A program made the translations under genes and the position numbers. Positions 1 to 8,900 of a stretch of 38,256 nucleotides of DNA are shown piece after piece (position 1 is the first letter of the stretch; every line of letters begins with the position of its first letter). The stretch comes from Candidatus Neomarinimicrobiota bacterium (GTDB taxonomy: Bacteria > Fidelibacterota > SORT01). The DNA lies in assembly GCA_022573815.1 (NCBI GenBank), contig JACZTG010000023.1, positions 1 through 38,256 of the forward strand, read 5' to 3'. The notes below the pieces were generated by a model. It was not told the origin of the DNA, did not search any database, and saw only the letters and a program-made list of their open reading frames with translations.

Positions 1-2
1 AC

Positions 3-305
3 TTTTACAATTATATAGTCTCTTCTATCTTCAAGTATATTAACGCCGTAGGCGTCCCTACGGGACAACTTGAGCAAATAAAAGAAACTCTAAGTGAGAG
101 ATCTTGTCCTTATTTCAGTAGCACCATCTTCGCCGGTACTGAAAGTGGAGTTTTTTGGTCGGAGGACAACGGCGACAGCTGGACAGAAGTCAATATGGGT
201 TTGACTAATACTTTTGTCAGAACGCTTATTATAAATTCCGAGGGAATCATATTCGCCGGAACTGTGGGAAGTGGTGTGTTTAGGGGTATCGAAACTACTT
301 TTTAA
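3..305 (+). pseudogene. C-terminal remnant of a BNR/Asp-box repeat protein (partial)
   Basis: The frame is open from the left edge to a TAA at 303-305. Residues from about position 117 onward read as BNR/Asp-box propeller sequence (IFAGTESGVFWS, SEDNGDSW, then a second IFAGT...GVFRG blade). Such repeats are common in secreted FCB proteins. The part before position 117 does not look like propeller sequence and carries a small GC hairpin (46-63), so the repeat region may have been joined to foreign sequence. No sorting domain follows. I cannot tell whether this is the end of an intact gene that starts outside the window or a decayed fragment; a fragment seems somewhat more likely. Confidence 0.45.
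46..63. repeat. Small GC hairpin, possible REP-like element
   Basis: CCGTAGG and CCTACGG form a perfect 7-bp stem around a CGTC loop. GC-rich hairpins built on a TCCCTACGGGA core occur as dispersed palindromic repeats in FCB genomes. Only one copy is visible here, so the repeat assignment is inference. Confidence 0.3.
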
Positions 306-317
306 GTGCAGTGATGG

Positions 318-341
318 ACCGAATAAGAACAATTATTCGGT
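318..341. terminator. Hairpin between convergent genes
   Basis: ACCGAATAA and TTATTCGGT form a perfect 9-bp stem with a GAACAA loop. It lies between the end of the BNR fragment (+) and the end of the LVIVD gene (-), where a bidirectional terminator would be expected. There is no U-run on either strand, so intrinsic termination is uncertain. Confidence 0.45.
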
Positions 342-372
342 AGGTGGATTCAGCCATGAAAATTGAAAGAGC

Positions 373-1767
373 TTACTTCACTAAAACCATTTTGCCTGTT
401 GTGACGGCATTATTGGTTTGCAGCCGGTAAAAATACAGACCCGAAGCTACATTGGCGCCTGACCAAATTGGCGAATATGTGCCCGAACTGAGGTGTTCGT
501 CGAGAAGGGTCTGAATCAGTTGTCCACTCAGATTATAAACTGACAATTTCACTTCAGCTGATTGCGGCAGATAGAATTCAATTGTCGTTGTGGGATTAAA
601 AGGGTTCGGATAATTGTTGACTAACAACGGTTGCTTCAGCAAAGGTGAATAATCAATAGCGGTTATTACGGCGCTTGAATCAAACTCAAAAACATCGAGT
701 CTGCCTTCTATGTTGCTGACGAATACTGTTCCGTTCTGTGTATATGGATAGACACCCCATGCGCCGTTAAATGCCTCGTTATCGCTCTGCAGATATGTGT
801 CAAACGAGGCGTTCTCAAAGATATTTTCCGGGTCACTGATATCAAGCACATGAATGCCGGATTCGTAATGGCTGACGTATGCATAGTTGCCTTTGACGTG
901 TACGTTGTGGGCAAGGCGACTCGTGCCGAGCCATTCGCCCACGATTTTTATGCTGTCAGCTATGAGATTTGATATATCCCACATTTTAACTGTTATATCG
1001 GGTGCTTCCTGAGTAGAAAGAAGATACTTCCCGTCATCTGTGGGCCAGACATTATGAACGAATCCCGCTTCTGAAACTTGTTTTCTTACCAATAATTTCG
1101 GCATAATTTTATTTGTCAAGTCCCAAATACTGAAAGAGGGAAATCCAGCTTCAGCTATATAAAGAGTATCGTTCCGCGCGTATAAATCATGAATCTTAAA
1201 ACCATTATTTGGAAATTCCGCCACATAAGTTGGATTTTCGGGATCAGAAAGATCAAATATACTGAGCACACCGGGTAAATGTCCTTCGATATAAGCAAAT
1301 CCTTTTGAGGTGTCTATGCTCAAATTATGCGACCTGAAACCGCCAACGGTATCGATGGGAATTGAACGAATGAACACCGCACTGTCCGGAAGAAATTTGA
1401 GGTCGATAATCATCAAACCTTCATTGACACCCGTATTTTCGTTAACTACGTACGCATAATTCCTATATGTTTTAATATCTCTATGAGCCGGTCCGCCCGG
1501 TTTCGCGGGACCCGGCACGATCGAAACAACTTCCATAATATTGGTATTAATTATCGCGACACCGGCGGCTATACCCATTATCGCGTATTCTGTGCTATCG
1601 GGACCTGTCCATCCCCAAACATCAGAAGCGCCTGTGCTGTCAGTGCCGTTGATATTCGGCACGAATTGAATTGAGCCAATCCGTTGAAGCTTCCCGCCGT
1701 TTGCGTTTGATGGAACTATCTGCAACAGGAATAAGATTAACAAGGTATAGTTGAATGACATATTCAT
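373..1767 (-). CDS. Secreted LVIVD-repeat beta-propeller protein with T9SS sorting domain
   Basis: A 464-residue exported protein of unknown substrate. Residues 1-23 form a Sec signal peptide (a hydrophobic run ending near SNANG). The body is made of LVIVD-type blades, with recurring motifs such as YAYVVNE...GLMIIDL, HDLYARNDTLYIAEAG and NYAYVSHYESGIHVLDISDPEN. It resembles the choice-of-anchor-B/LVIVD family. Residues 381-464 are a type A T9SS C-terminal sorting domain: NYPNPFNP at 385-392, then VYNLSGQLI and GLYFYRL. The protein is therefore expected to cross the outer membrane by the Por system and be released or surface-anchored. It stands alone, divergent from msrP. The ATG at 1765-1767 is chosen because it opens the signal peptide; no strong ribosome site precedes it. 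Confidence 0.85.
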   Translation of the reverse strand: MNMSFNYTLLILFLLQIVPSNANGGKLQRIGSIQFVPNINGTDSTGASDVWGWTGPDSTEYAIMGIAAGVAIINTNIMEVVSIVPGPAKPGGPAHRDIKTYRNYAYVVNENTGVNEGLMIIDLKFLPDSAVFIRSIPIDTVGGFRSHNLSIDTSKGFAYIEGHLPGVLSIFDLSDPENPTYVAEFPNNGFKIHDLYARNDTLYIAEAGFPSFSIWDLTNKIMPKLLVRKQVSEAGFVHNVWPTDDGKYLLSTQEAPDITVKMWDISNLIADSIKIVGEWLGTSRLAHNVHVKGNYAYVSHYESGIHVLDISDPENIFENASFDTYLQSDNEAFNGAWGVYPYTQNGTVFVSNIEGRLDVFEFDSSAVITAIDYSPLLKQPLLVNNYPNPFNPTTTIEFYLPQSAEVKLSVYNLSGQLIQTLLDEHLSSGTYSPIWSGANVASGLYFYRLQTNNAVTTGKMVLVK

Positions 1768-1888
1768 AATATATTTTTACTTTTAAACTCTGTTGGAATA
1801 AAATCGTTCCTTAAACGTTTATTTGCCGGTTATTTCAAGCGCTTAAATATAGATGGAGCAAAGCAGATTTCAAAACAGATAACATATC

Positions 1889-1917
1889 TTGACAAATTCA
1901 CGTATAGGAGATATAGT
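1889..1917 (+). promoter_or_regulatory. Sigma-70-type promoter of msrPQ
   Basis: TTGACA (1889-1894), a 17-nt spacer and TATAGT (1912-1917). Predicted transcription starts near 1924, leaving a short leader with AAGGA at 1935-1939, 10 nt before the msrP ATG. Confidence 0.65.
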
Positions 1918-1949
1918 ATAATGAGAAAACCTGAAAGGAATCTTTGTTA

Positions 1950-2855
1950 ATGGCGAAAATAAAATCTTCTGAAATTACATCCGAATCTGATTATCTTAAT
2001 CGTCGGAAGTTTATGAAAGGAGCGGGTGTGGCGGCGGCGGCGACTATATTGAATCCTGCTTCCATTTTAGCCGGAATTAACAACTCCGCTCTGCCTGATT
2101 CAGAAAAATTAACTTCATTAGAATCCATCACCAACTACAACAACTTTTATGAATTCAGCACCGATAAAGAAGATGTGGCAAAGCTTTCGCAAAAACTGAC
2201 TGTTTCTCCCTGGGAAGTGGAAGTCGGCGGGTTAGTAGAAAAGCCGGGCGTGTTCAGTGTGGATGATCTTAAAGCCAAATATACACAGGAAGAACGCATA
2301 TACAGGCTTCGTTGTGTGGAAGGATGGTCAATGGTTATCCCGTGGACGGGGTTCCCTGTTGCATCGCTTCTGAAAGATGTGGTACCAAAATCGAAAGCAA
2401 AATTCGTGAAATTCACTACTCTGATGCGTCCGAAAGAGATGGTGGGGCAAAAAAGCTCGTGGTATGAATGGCCATATATTGAGGGACTACGCATTGACGA
2501 GGCGATGAATGACCTGGCTATTTTCGCCACAGGGTTATATGGAAAAGATATGCCGAAGCAGAACGGCGCTCCCATACGGTTGGTAGTTCCGTGGAAATAT
2601 GGTTTTAAGAGCATAAAATCTATTGTTAAAATCGAGCTGGTAGAGAAAATGCCCGTTTCGCTCTGGATGAAAGCGGCTCCAAATGAATACGGATTTTATT
2701 CAAACGTGAATCCGAAGAAGTCGCATCCGCGCTGGTCGCAAAAAACTGAAAGGCGAATCGGAGAATTCAGAAGGCGCAAAACTCTGATGTTCAACGGTTA
2801 TGAGAATGAAGTCGCAAGTCTCTATTCCGATATGGATTTGAAGAAGTATTTTTGA
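1950..2855 (+). CDS. msrP: Protein-methionine-sulfoxide reductase catalytic subunit MsrP
   Basis: The periplasmic molybdopterin enzyme that reduces methionine sulfoxide in oxidised envelope proteins, using electrons from membrane partner MsrQ. The N-terminus has a Tat signal with the twin-arginine core NRRKFMKG and a hydrophobic Ala-rich stretch. The oxidoreductase-molybdopterin fold carries RLRCVEGWSMVIPW; Cys122 is the molybdenum ligand equivalent. The C-terminal part contains the family motifs PIRLVVPWKYGFKSIK and HPRWSQ. Length (301 residues) is slightly below the E. coli enzyme. I chose the ATG at 1950 over an in-frame TTG at 1944 because AAGGA at 1935-1939 is correctly spaced for the ATG. 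The gene overlaps msrQ by 4 nt, so the two are co-translated. Confidence 0.95.
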   Translation: MAKIKSSEITSESDYLNRRKFMKGAGVAAAATILNPASILAGINNSALPDSEKLTSLESITNYNNFYEFSTDKEDVAKLSQKLTVSPWEVEVGGLVEKPGVFSVDDLKAKYTQEERIYRLRCVEGWSMVIPWTGFPVASLLKDVVPKSKAKFVKFTTLMRPKEMVGQKSSWYEWPYIEGLRIDEAMNDLAIFATGLYGKDMPKQNGAPIRLVVPWKYGFKSIKSIVKIELVEKMPVSLWMKAAPNEYGFYSNVNPKKSHPRWSQKTERRIGEFRRRKTLMFNGYENEVASLYSDMDLKKYF

Positions 2856-3469
2856 AACGTTTTTTGAAACCTATAGTTCATATAGCAAGTCTATTACCTC
2901 TATTGCTATTAATATTGGACTGGCAAAACGGGTCGTTAACGGCAAATCCGATTCAGTATCTTACGCTAAAAACCGGGAAGACAGCTCTGATTCTCCTGAG
3001 TATAACTCTTTCAATTACACCCATAGTTTATCTGACAGGGAAGAAATTTATCAGGCAATTCAAAAAGATGCTCGGTCTTTATACCGCTCTTTACGCATTT
3101 TTACATTTCAGCGTTTTCATTGCGCTTGATTATTATTTTGATTGGGAGCTCATTAAAGACGCTATCGTGGAAAAGCCCTATATATTAGTAGGATTTTCCG
3201 CTCTTCTGATATTAGCGACGCTGGCAGCCACTTCCACAAAAGGATGGAAATTGAGGTTGAAGAAAAATTGGAAACGTCTTCATCGGCTCGTTTACGTTGC
3301 CGGAATTCTCGTTATATTGCACTATACTTGGCTCGTGAAGGCAGATATCCGCGAACCGTTGATATACGGCGCTTTTATGGCTGTTTTTCTCATAATAAGG
3401 CTTCCATTTATACGTGACCAGCTGATAAAAGCAAGAGAACGTAAGACTTCACCGCAGGTTTCGTCTTAA
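2852..3469 (+). CDS. msrQ: Heme-binding membrane subunit MsrQ
   Basis: The integral membrane b-type cytochrome that passes quinol-pool electrons to MsrP. The 205-residue chain has about six hydrophobic segments, as expected for the ferric-reductase-like YedZ fold. His85 (YAFLHF), His144 (RLHRLVY) and His157 (VILHYTW) match the three conserved heme histidines of the E. coli protein in order and spacing. The start is TTG in a TTGA overlap with the msrP stop, and no better start is available without losing the first membrane helix. It is followed 2 nt later by an OsmC-family gene, so the operon is likely msrP-msrQ-osmC. Confidence 0.92.
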   Translation: MKRFLKPIVHIASLLPLLLLILDWQNGSLTANPIQYLTLKTGKTALILLSITLSITPIVYLTGKKFIRQFKKMLGLYTALYAFLHFSVFIALDYYFDWELIKDAIVEKPYILVGFSALLILATLAATSTKGWKLRLKKNWKRLHRLVYVAGILVILHYTWLVKADIREPLIYGAFMAVFLIIRLPFIRDQLIKARERKTSPQVSS

Positions 3470-3471
3470 AA

Positions 3472-3891
3472 ATGAAAGTTTATCTCAAACAAATCCACAA
3501 ACATTCTTTGGTTGCTAAAGGTGAATCAAATCACTGGGTGACAATTGATGACAAACCCGATTCCGGTCATGGCGCCGGTTCGTCGCCAATGGAACTGATG
3601 CTTATGTCAATTGCCGCATGTACCGCAATGGACGTAATTTCTATTCTCAAAAAGCGTAGAGCGAATTTATCCGATCTTGAGATTGAAATTGACGGCGAAA
3701 GGAGAGATGAACATCCCAGAATATACACCGATATTCATATAAAGTATCTGCTGACAGGAAAAGGGCTTAAAGTAAAAGACGTGGAGCGGGCGATTAGCCT
3801 GTCAGAGGAGAAATATTGTTCTGCCATCGGTATGGTAAAGAACACAGCGAAAATCAGCTCTGATTATCAGATTATAGAAAACGCGGATTAG
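3472..3891 (+). CDS. OsmC/Ohr-family thiol peroxidase
   Basis: A cytoplasmic 139-residue protein of the OsmC/YhfA family. Members with both cysteines reduce organic hydroperoxides. Cys50 (SIAACTAMD) and Cys116 (EEKYCSAIGM) are the two reactive cysteines at the usual distance, and the preceding SSPMELMLMS motif is typical. OsmC-like YhfA members are less well understood than Ohr, so the substrate is open. It begins 2 nt after msrQ and is presumably co-transcribed, which adds peroxide removal to a sulfoxide-repair operon. Its TAG stop overlaps the end of the convergent ygfZ gene, leaving no room for a terminator between them. Confidence 0.9.
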   Translation: MKVYLKQIHKHSLVAKGESNHWVTIDDKPDSGHGAGSSPMELMLMSIAACTAMDVISILKKRRANLSDLEIEIDGERRDEHPRIYTDIHIKYLLTGKGLKVKDVERAISLSEEKYCSAIGMVKNTAKISSDYQIIENAD

Positions 3892-4928
3892 GAATTATCT
3901 TCAGCAAATTCTGAGAAGCTTTCACCTACAATTGCGGTTTCCTTGCTATCCGAAATAAGAAGTTCGTTTCCCAATTCAGCGTGTTTGTTTTTGATGTAAC
4001 CGAGTCCGATATGTTTTCCGAGTTCGATCGAGTAAACGCTGCTGGTGACGATTCCCACGTTCCTGCCACCGGAAGAGAGAGTCGGCTTTGACGAATCGTC
4101 AACCTCCCCGCTAAAATGCAGTCTCCGTAATTGTCTGGCGACTTTGTCATAGGTGTCCATTCTGGCAATTACTTCCTGTCCGATATAGCAGCCTTTTGAA
4201 AAAGAAATTGAGTCGAATAATCCGGCTTCTAACGGATTGGCGGATTCGGTCAATTCGAACCCGAATCTCGGGATGCCCAATTCTATTCTGCGAATATTCC
4301 ATGCTTCACGCCCCACGGGAACGGCGCCCTGCTCTGATAAATTCGCCCAATATTCGGAGGCGTTCTCCTTAACGAGAACAAATGCGGAATTCTTATCGGA
4401 ATTAATTACATCGCATTTTAATGACGCAGCGATATCAGATGCGTTTTCGCCATATACGGCGAACACACCATATTTTCCCGATTCGTCTCTGATATCAAGT
4501 TCTTCGGAAAAATGATACTGTTCCAACCATCGGGCAACCATTTTACCGCTGCCGGCGCTCCCTACAAGCATCGCGCTCTGTTTTTGAGGACCTGTTATCA
4601 TCCATGCGGCGTCAATAATCCGTCCGTCAGCGTTTGTCAGTACATTGAGAGTTCTGTCGTTTTCGCCGGTGTTGATAACATCATTGGTTGACATCCTGTG
4701 AAGAAAATCCAAGGAATCTTTTCCTTCAATTAATACGACTCCATTATCTGAAAAGTCTATTGCTACCACACCTTCCTTAAACGCTACATATTCATCCAAG
4801 ACGTTTCCGTAATCATTCGGTATCAACCAACCGTTGGATTCAATCAGGTTTGCGCCTGATTTTAGTGATGCTTCATTAGTCACCGTTTTCAGTATCGCGT
4901 CTGTTTCTATATTAGAGGTCTTGTTCAT
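3888..4928 (-). CDS. ygfZ: Folate-binding YgfZ/GcvT-like protein
   Basis: A 346-residue tetrahydrofolate-binding protein that supports assembly or repair of Fe-S enzymes. The family signature KGCYIGQE lies at residues 245-252 with the conserved Cys247, followed by VIARMDTYDKVARQLRRL. The N-terminal GcvT-like domain includes DFLHRMSTND and GRIIDAAWM. Length is normal. The ATG start overlaps the stop of the upstream LysM lipoprotein gene (ATGA), so the two form an operon. The 3' end overlaps the convergent OsmC gene by 3-4 nt. Identification rests on the signature motif and overall layout; the aminomethyltransferase GcvT itself lacks the KGCYxGQE motif. Confidence 0.92.
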   Translation of the reverse strand: MNKTSNIETDAILKTVTNEASLKSGANLIESNGWLIPNDYGNVLDEYVAFKEGVVAIDFSDNGVVLIEGKDSLDFLHRMSTNDVINTGENDRTLNVLTNADGRIIDAAWMITGPQKQSAMLVGSAGSGKMVARWLEQYHFSEELDIRDESGKYGVFAVYGENASDIAASLKCDVINSDKNSAFVLVKENASEYWANLSEQGAVPVGREAWNIRRIELGIPRFGFELTESANPLEAGLFDSISFSKGCYIGQEVIARMDTYDKVARQLRRLHFSGEVDDSSKPTLSSGGRNVGIVTSSVYSIELGKHIGLGYIKNKHAELGNELLISDSKETAIVGESFSEFAEDNS

Positions 4929-5818
4929 TTGTTACCTTCCGTTTCGGTCTTTCTCACAGGAATATATAATAGGTCGTTAAGGTTAATTGCATTCACATTA
5001 CTAATTTTATTGATCTGAATAATCTGTTCGAGGTCTGAATTATATCTGACAGAAATCTTTGACAGCACATCGCCGCTCGCTATAGTGTGCAAGATTATAT
5101 TCGTAATCTTATTGGGAATCAAAATCTTTTGCCCGATTCTGATAGCATTTGCGCTTAATATCCCATTGATTATAACTAACTGCTCTGTTTCAGCGTCATA
5201 AAGACTGGCCAATGTGGAAAGATTGTCTCCCGGTTGAATTTCATATAAAAATAGACCTAATTCGTCAGATTCAAATGATCCTTCAGGATAATCCGGTGAA
5301 GGTATCGGCTCTATAATAGTTGTATCGTCTTCAACGGCGATATGGCTATCGGTTAGTTCTTCTGAAACAGGCGCTTCACTTTCAGAGCCGCTTGATGATT
5401 TAATGATTGTGTCGCTATCGGCATTCAGGATTGGCGGGTCAGTATGCGCTGTAACAGTGTCGACAATCAGATTTACGGACTCTGATTCATCGAGTGTCTT
5501 TTCCCTACTTTCTCTTTGCAGCTCTTTAAGTCGAGATTGTACGTTCATAAAGAAATTTCTCCATTCCGCCGGATTAGCTCTATACGTTTCCAATCTTAAG
5601 TCAATTTTTTCCATTGTTAAATTTTTTTCTGATAAGTATTTGTCAATTAGAATATTTTTATCAGGATTACTAAGATTAGAATCCTTAATGAGGGATATTT
5701 GTACATATACCTCAACTAATTCTTTATCTTGAACTGTTAGAGATTCTTTCTCTTCGGCGCCACATCCTAAAAAGAAAATCAGTATAAAAGTGAGGAATAT
5801 CTGAACATATTGCTTCAT
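4925..5818 (-). CDS. LysM-domain lipoprotein
   Basis: A 297-residue envelope protein. A type II signal peptide ends in the lipobox FLGC, so Cys19 is the likely lipidation site. A helical N-terminal region (about 30-110) includes LRLETYRANPAEWRNFF and resembles the DUF4296-type helical domain of FCB lipoproteins, though that match is tentative. An acidic Ser/Thr/Pro-rich linker follows, then two LysM modules at about 192-236 (YEIQPGDNLSTLASLY) and 244-288 (HTIASGDVLSKISVRY). LysM modules bind peptidoglycan, so the protein probably tethers to or senses the cell wall. No catalytic peptidase domain is present. It overlaps ygfZ by 4 nt; the functional link between them is not obvious. Confidence 0.85.
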   Translation of the reverse strand: MKQYVQIFLTFILIFFLGCGAEEKESLTVQDKELVEVYVQISLIKDSNLSNPDKNILIDKYLSEKNLTMEKIDLRLETYRANPAEWRNFFMNVQSRLKELQRESREKTLDESESVNLIVDTVTAHTDPPILNADSDTIIKSSSGSESEAPVSEELTDSHIAVEDDTTIIEPIPSPDYPEGSFESDELGLFLYEIQPGDNLSTLASLYDAETEQLVIINGILSANAIRIGQKILIPNKITNIILHTIASGDVLSKISVRYNSDLEQIIQINKISNVNAINLNDLLYIPVRKTETEGNK

Positions 5819-5895
5819 TTATCGTATCATAATATAGAAGAGACGAATAATCAATGCAAATGTAAGGTGGAACACATCGAAACTCGGGTGTTTTG

Positions 5896-5924
5896 TTGAC
5901 ATTATAGCGGATGAATAATATATT
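5896..5924 (+). promoter_or_regulatory. Sigma-70-type promoter for the peptidase/propeller/barrel gene
   Basis: TTGACA (5896-5901), a 17-nt spacer and TATATT (5919-5924), in the divergent gap after the LysM gene. A GGGAGA ribosome site lies at 5957-5962 before the ATG at 5970. Confidence 0.6.
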
Positions 5925-5969
5925 TTAAGTAAGAATTAATTTCCTTAATCCTTTAGGGAGAACTGAATA

Positions 5970-8900
5970 ATGAATACCCAGGGAAAAGCAGCTCTGATAT
6001 CAGGTAAACTTTTGACGGCATTTCTTATGCTGAGCGTCCTCTTTGACAGTGCGAACGGTCAAGGATTCGGTAAGAATAAAGTCCAATATAATGATTTCAA
6101 ATGGGAGTTTATTCAATCCGAACACTTTGATGTTTATTTTACCGAAGGCGGGCGGGAAATAGCGGAATTTGCCGCTACCGCTGCCGAATCTGCTTACGTA
6201 ACCATAAGCTATACTCTTAGATGGGATTTAAAGAAAAGAGTATCTCTGATTATGTATAATTCCCATAACGATTTTCAATCTACAAACGTGTCGCTTAGTT
6301 ACCTGGTGGAGGGAATAGGCGGATTTACCGAGTTGTTCAAGAATAGGGTTGTTATGCCCTGGGAAGGCTCATACAGCGATTTCAGAAGCACGCTTCATCA
6401 CGAATTAGTCCATGCAATGATAAACGATCTTGTCTATGGGGGTTCTGTACAATCCATAATTTCAGGGAGGGTATCGCTTGCAATCCCTATCTGGTTTAGC
6501 GAAGGATTTGCGGAATATTCTTCTGATATGTGGGATACAAGAGCAGATATGTTTATGCGCGACTTAAGCATCAATGGACAGGTACCGCCGATTCAATATT
6601 TAAACGGATACTATGCCTATAAAGGCGGTCAGTCTCTTATGAAGTATCTCGGTGATAAGTATGGAGAGGAAAAAATTGGAGAAATACTCTCCCGGATGAA
6701 GGGAACCCGCAGTGTGGAAGGCGGATTCAAAGCGGCTATCGGTCAGGACCTTGAAGAGCTTTCAAAGAAATGGCATAAATATTTAAAGAAATTGTATTGG
6801 CCGGATATTGCCGACCGACTTGAACCTGAAGAGTTTGCGTTGAGAATGACTGATCACGTAAAGCTTCAAAATTTCCAAAACGTCTCACCCGCCATCTCGC
6901 CCGGAGGAGGCAAGATAGCATTTCTTTCCGACAAATCCGGATATGCCGATATTTATCTCATGTCTGCCGTAGATGGAAGAATAATAGAAAGGCTCGTCAG
7001 CGGTCAACGCACCCCCGATTTAGAAGAGCTAAAATGGCTGAATCCGGCTATCAGCTGGTCACCGGACGGAAAAAAAATAGTTATAGCCGCTAAAAGCGGT
7101 GATCAAGACGGGTTGATTATACTTGATGTGAAAACGAAAAAAATGGAAAAATATAAATTCGGATTAGACGGTATATTTACGGCTTCATGGTCTCCTGACG
7201 GTAATAAAATAGCTTTTGTGGGAAATAAGGATGGCGCACGGGACATTTACGTCTTCAATATGGCAAATGACGAGCTGAAAAGACTTACCAATGACCCGTT
7301 TGATGATACCGAACCTTCGTGGTCCCCCGACGGGTCTCTCATTGCGTTTGCTTCTGACAGAGGTGATTATCTTTATAGCTCTCAACTGAATGGAGATTTT
7401 AATCCAAATAGCTATAAGTTCGGACAAATGGATATATATACAATGAAGTTCGATGGCTCTGATATGAAAAGAATTACTTCCACTTCTTTCAGCGAGAATT
7501 TTCCATCGTGGGCGCATACGGAAAATAAACTCGCGTTTACTTCTGACAGGGTAGGTATATGGAATATATATATACACGATTTTGATACAGGAAAAGAATA
7601 TCCTATAACAAACGTTATTACAGGCATTTTCCAGCTCTCATGGTCTGCCGATGATTCCAAGCTTGCCTTTTCAGCGCTTTCAAAAGGCGGTTATGATATT
7701 TATGTCCTGAAGAATCCTCTTTCCATTGGTGAAGACGAAATTGTTTTGCAGAAAACTCAATGGGTTAAAGAATTAGAAGAAGACGGATTAACTCCTGGGA
7801 CAGTAACTGCCGCCTATCATGCCAAAGCACGGAGAACAAACTTTAACAAAACCAAGCCGGACAACAAAGATTTCTCGAAATTTGATTTTTCCTCTGATTT
7901 CAAAACTGATTCAAGTAAAATTGCAGTAGCAAATAATCATGAAACAAGACTTGATTCGGGCATAGTTATAGGTGAGGACGGCTCTTATATAGCTCAGCCG
8001 TATAAGACAAAATTTTCTCTTGACCTCGTAGATGGAGTAGCCGGCTATAATACGTTTTTCGGGTTTCAAGGGACTACAGTACTATATTTTTCGGACGTGT
8101 TGGGAAATCATCAGATACAGCTTGGAGCCGATTTCTTAATTGATTTTGATAACAGTGATTATTTTTTAAGCTACTTTTATTTAGCGCGAAGAACCAACTA
8201 CGGTATTTCCGCATTTCATACGGCAGATTTTTTCAGCGGAAACAGATTTCAAGGAACTATCAGATACCGAACATACGGATTGGGATTGACCGTATCCCGG
8301 CCGTTCAACAAATTCAGAAGAATCGATTTTATTGCTACATGGTTCAATGTAAGCCAGGAAGCCATATTCGTTCCTGATTTGGCTCCTACTAAAGTGAGCA
8401 CAATCCTGCCTGAAATACGGTTGGTTCACGATAATGTCCTTTACGGGTTTACGGGTCCTATTGACGGCTCAAGAGCGATTCTAAGATGGCAGGTAAGTCC
8501 CAAATACAACAGTAACAGTTTTGAATTTCAAAAGATGGAAATTGATTTTCGTAAGTATTGGAAAATTAACTGGTTTCATTCATTTGCAGCCAGGTTCTCC
8601 GGTGGCGCAAGTTTTGGGGCTGATGCGCCTAACTATTTCCTCGGCGGTACACCGGGATGGATAAACTGGGGTGTTAATGAAGAGGAACTTAGTTTCAATG
8701 AACGTATCCAGGATGTCCAAAATATATATTTTTCTGAGTTTGAGGTTCCCTTAAGAGGCGGAAGTTATTATCAGCTTGTAGGTACTCGATATTTTCTTGG
8801 AAACTATGAATTTCGTTTTCCAATGTTCCGCAGGTTAGATTTAGGTTGGCCGCTTCCGCTCCGATTCCCGCTTATTATGGGCGTAGCATTCACTGATTTC

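Noticed and set aside
90-332. 80-residue minus-strand reading frame
   Set aside because: Lies opposite the BNR remnant, has no family resemblance and low-complexity composition.
1921-1950. Nine-codon reading frame just before msrP, overlapping its ATG
   Set aside because: The predicted transcription start (about 1924) is past its ATG, and it has no ribosome site.
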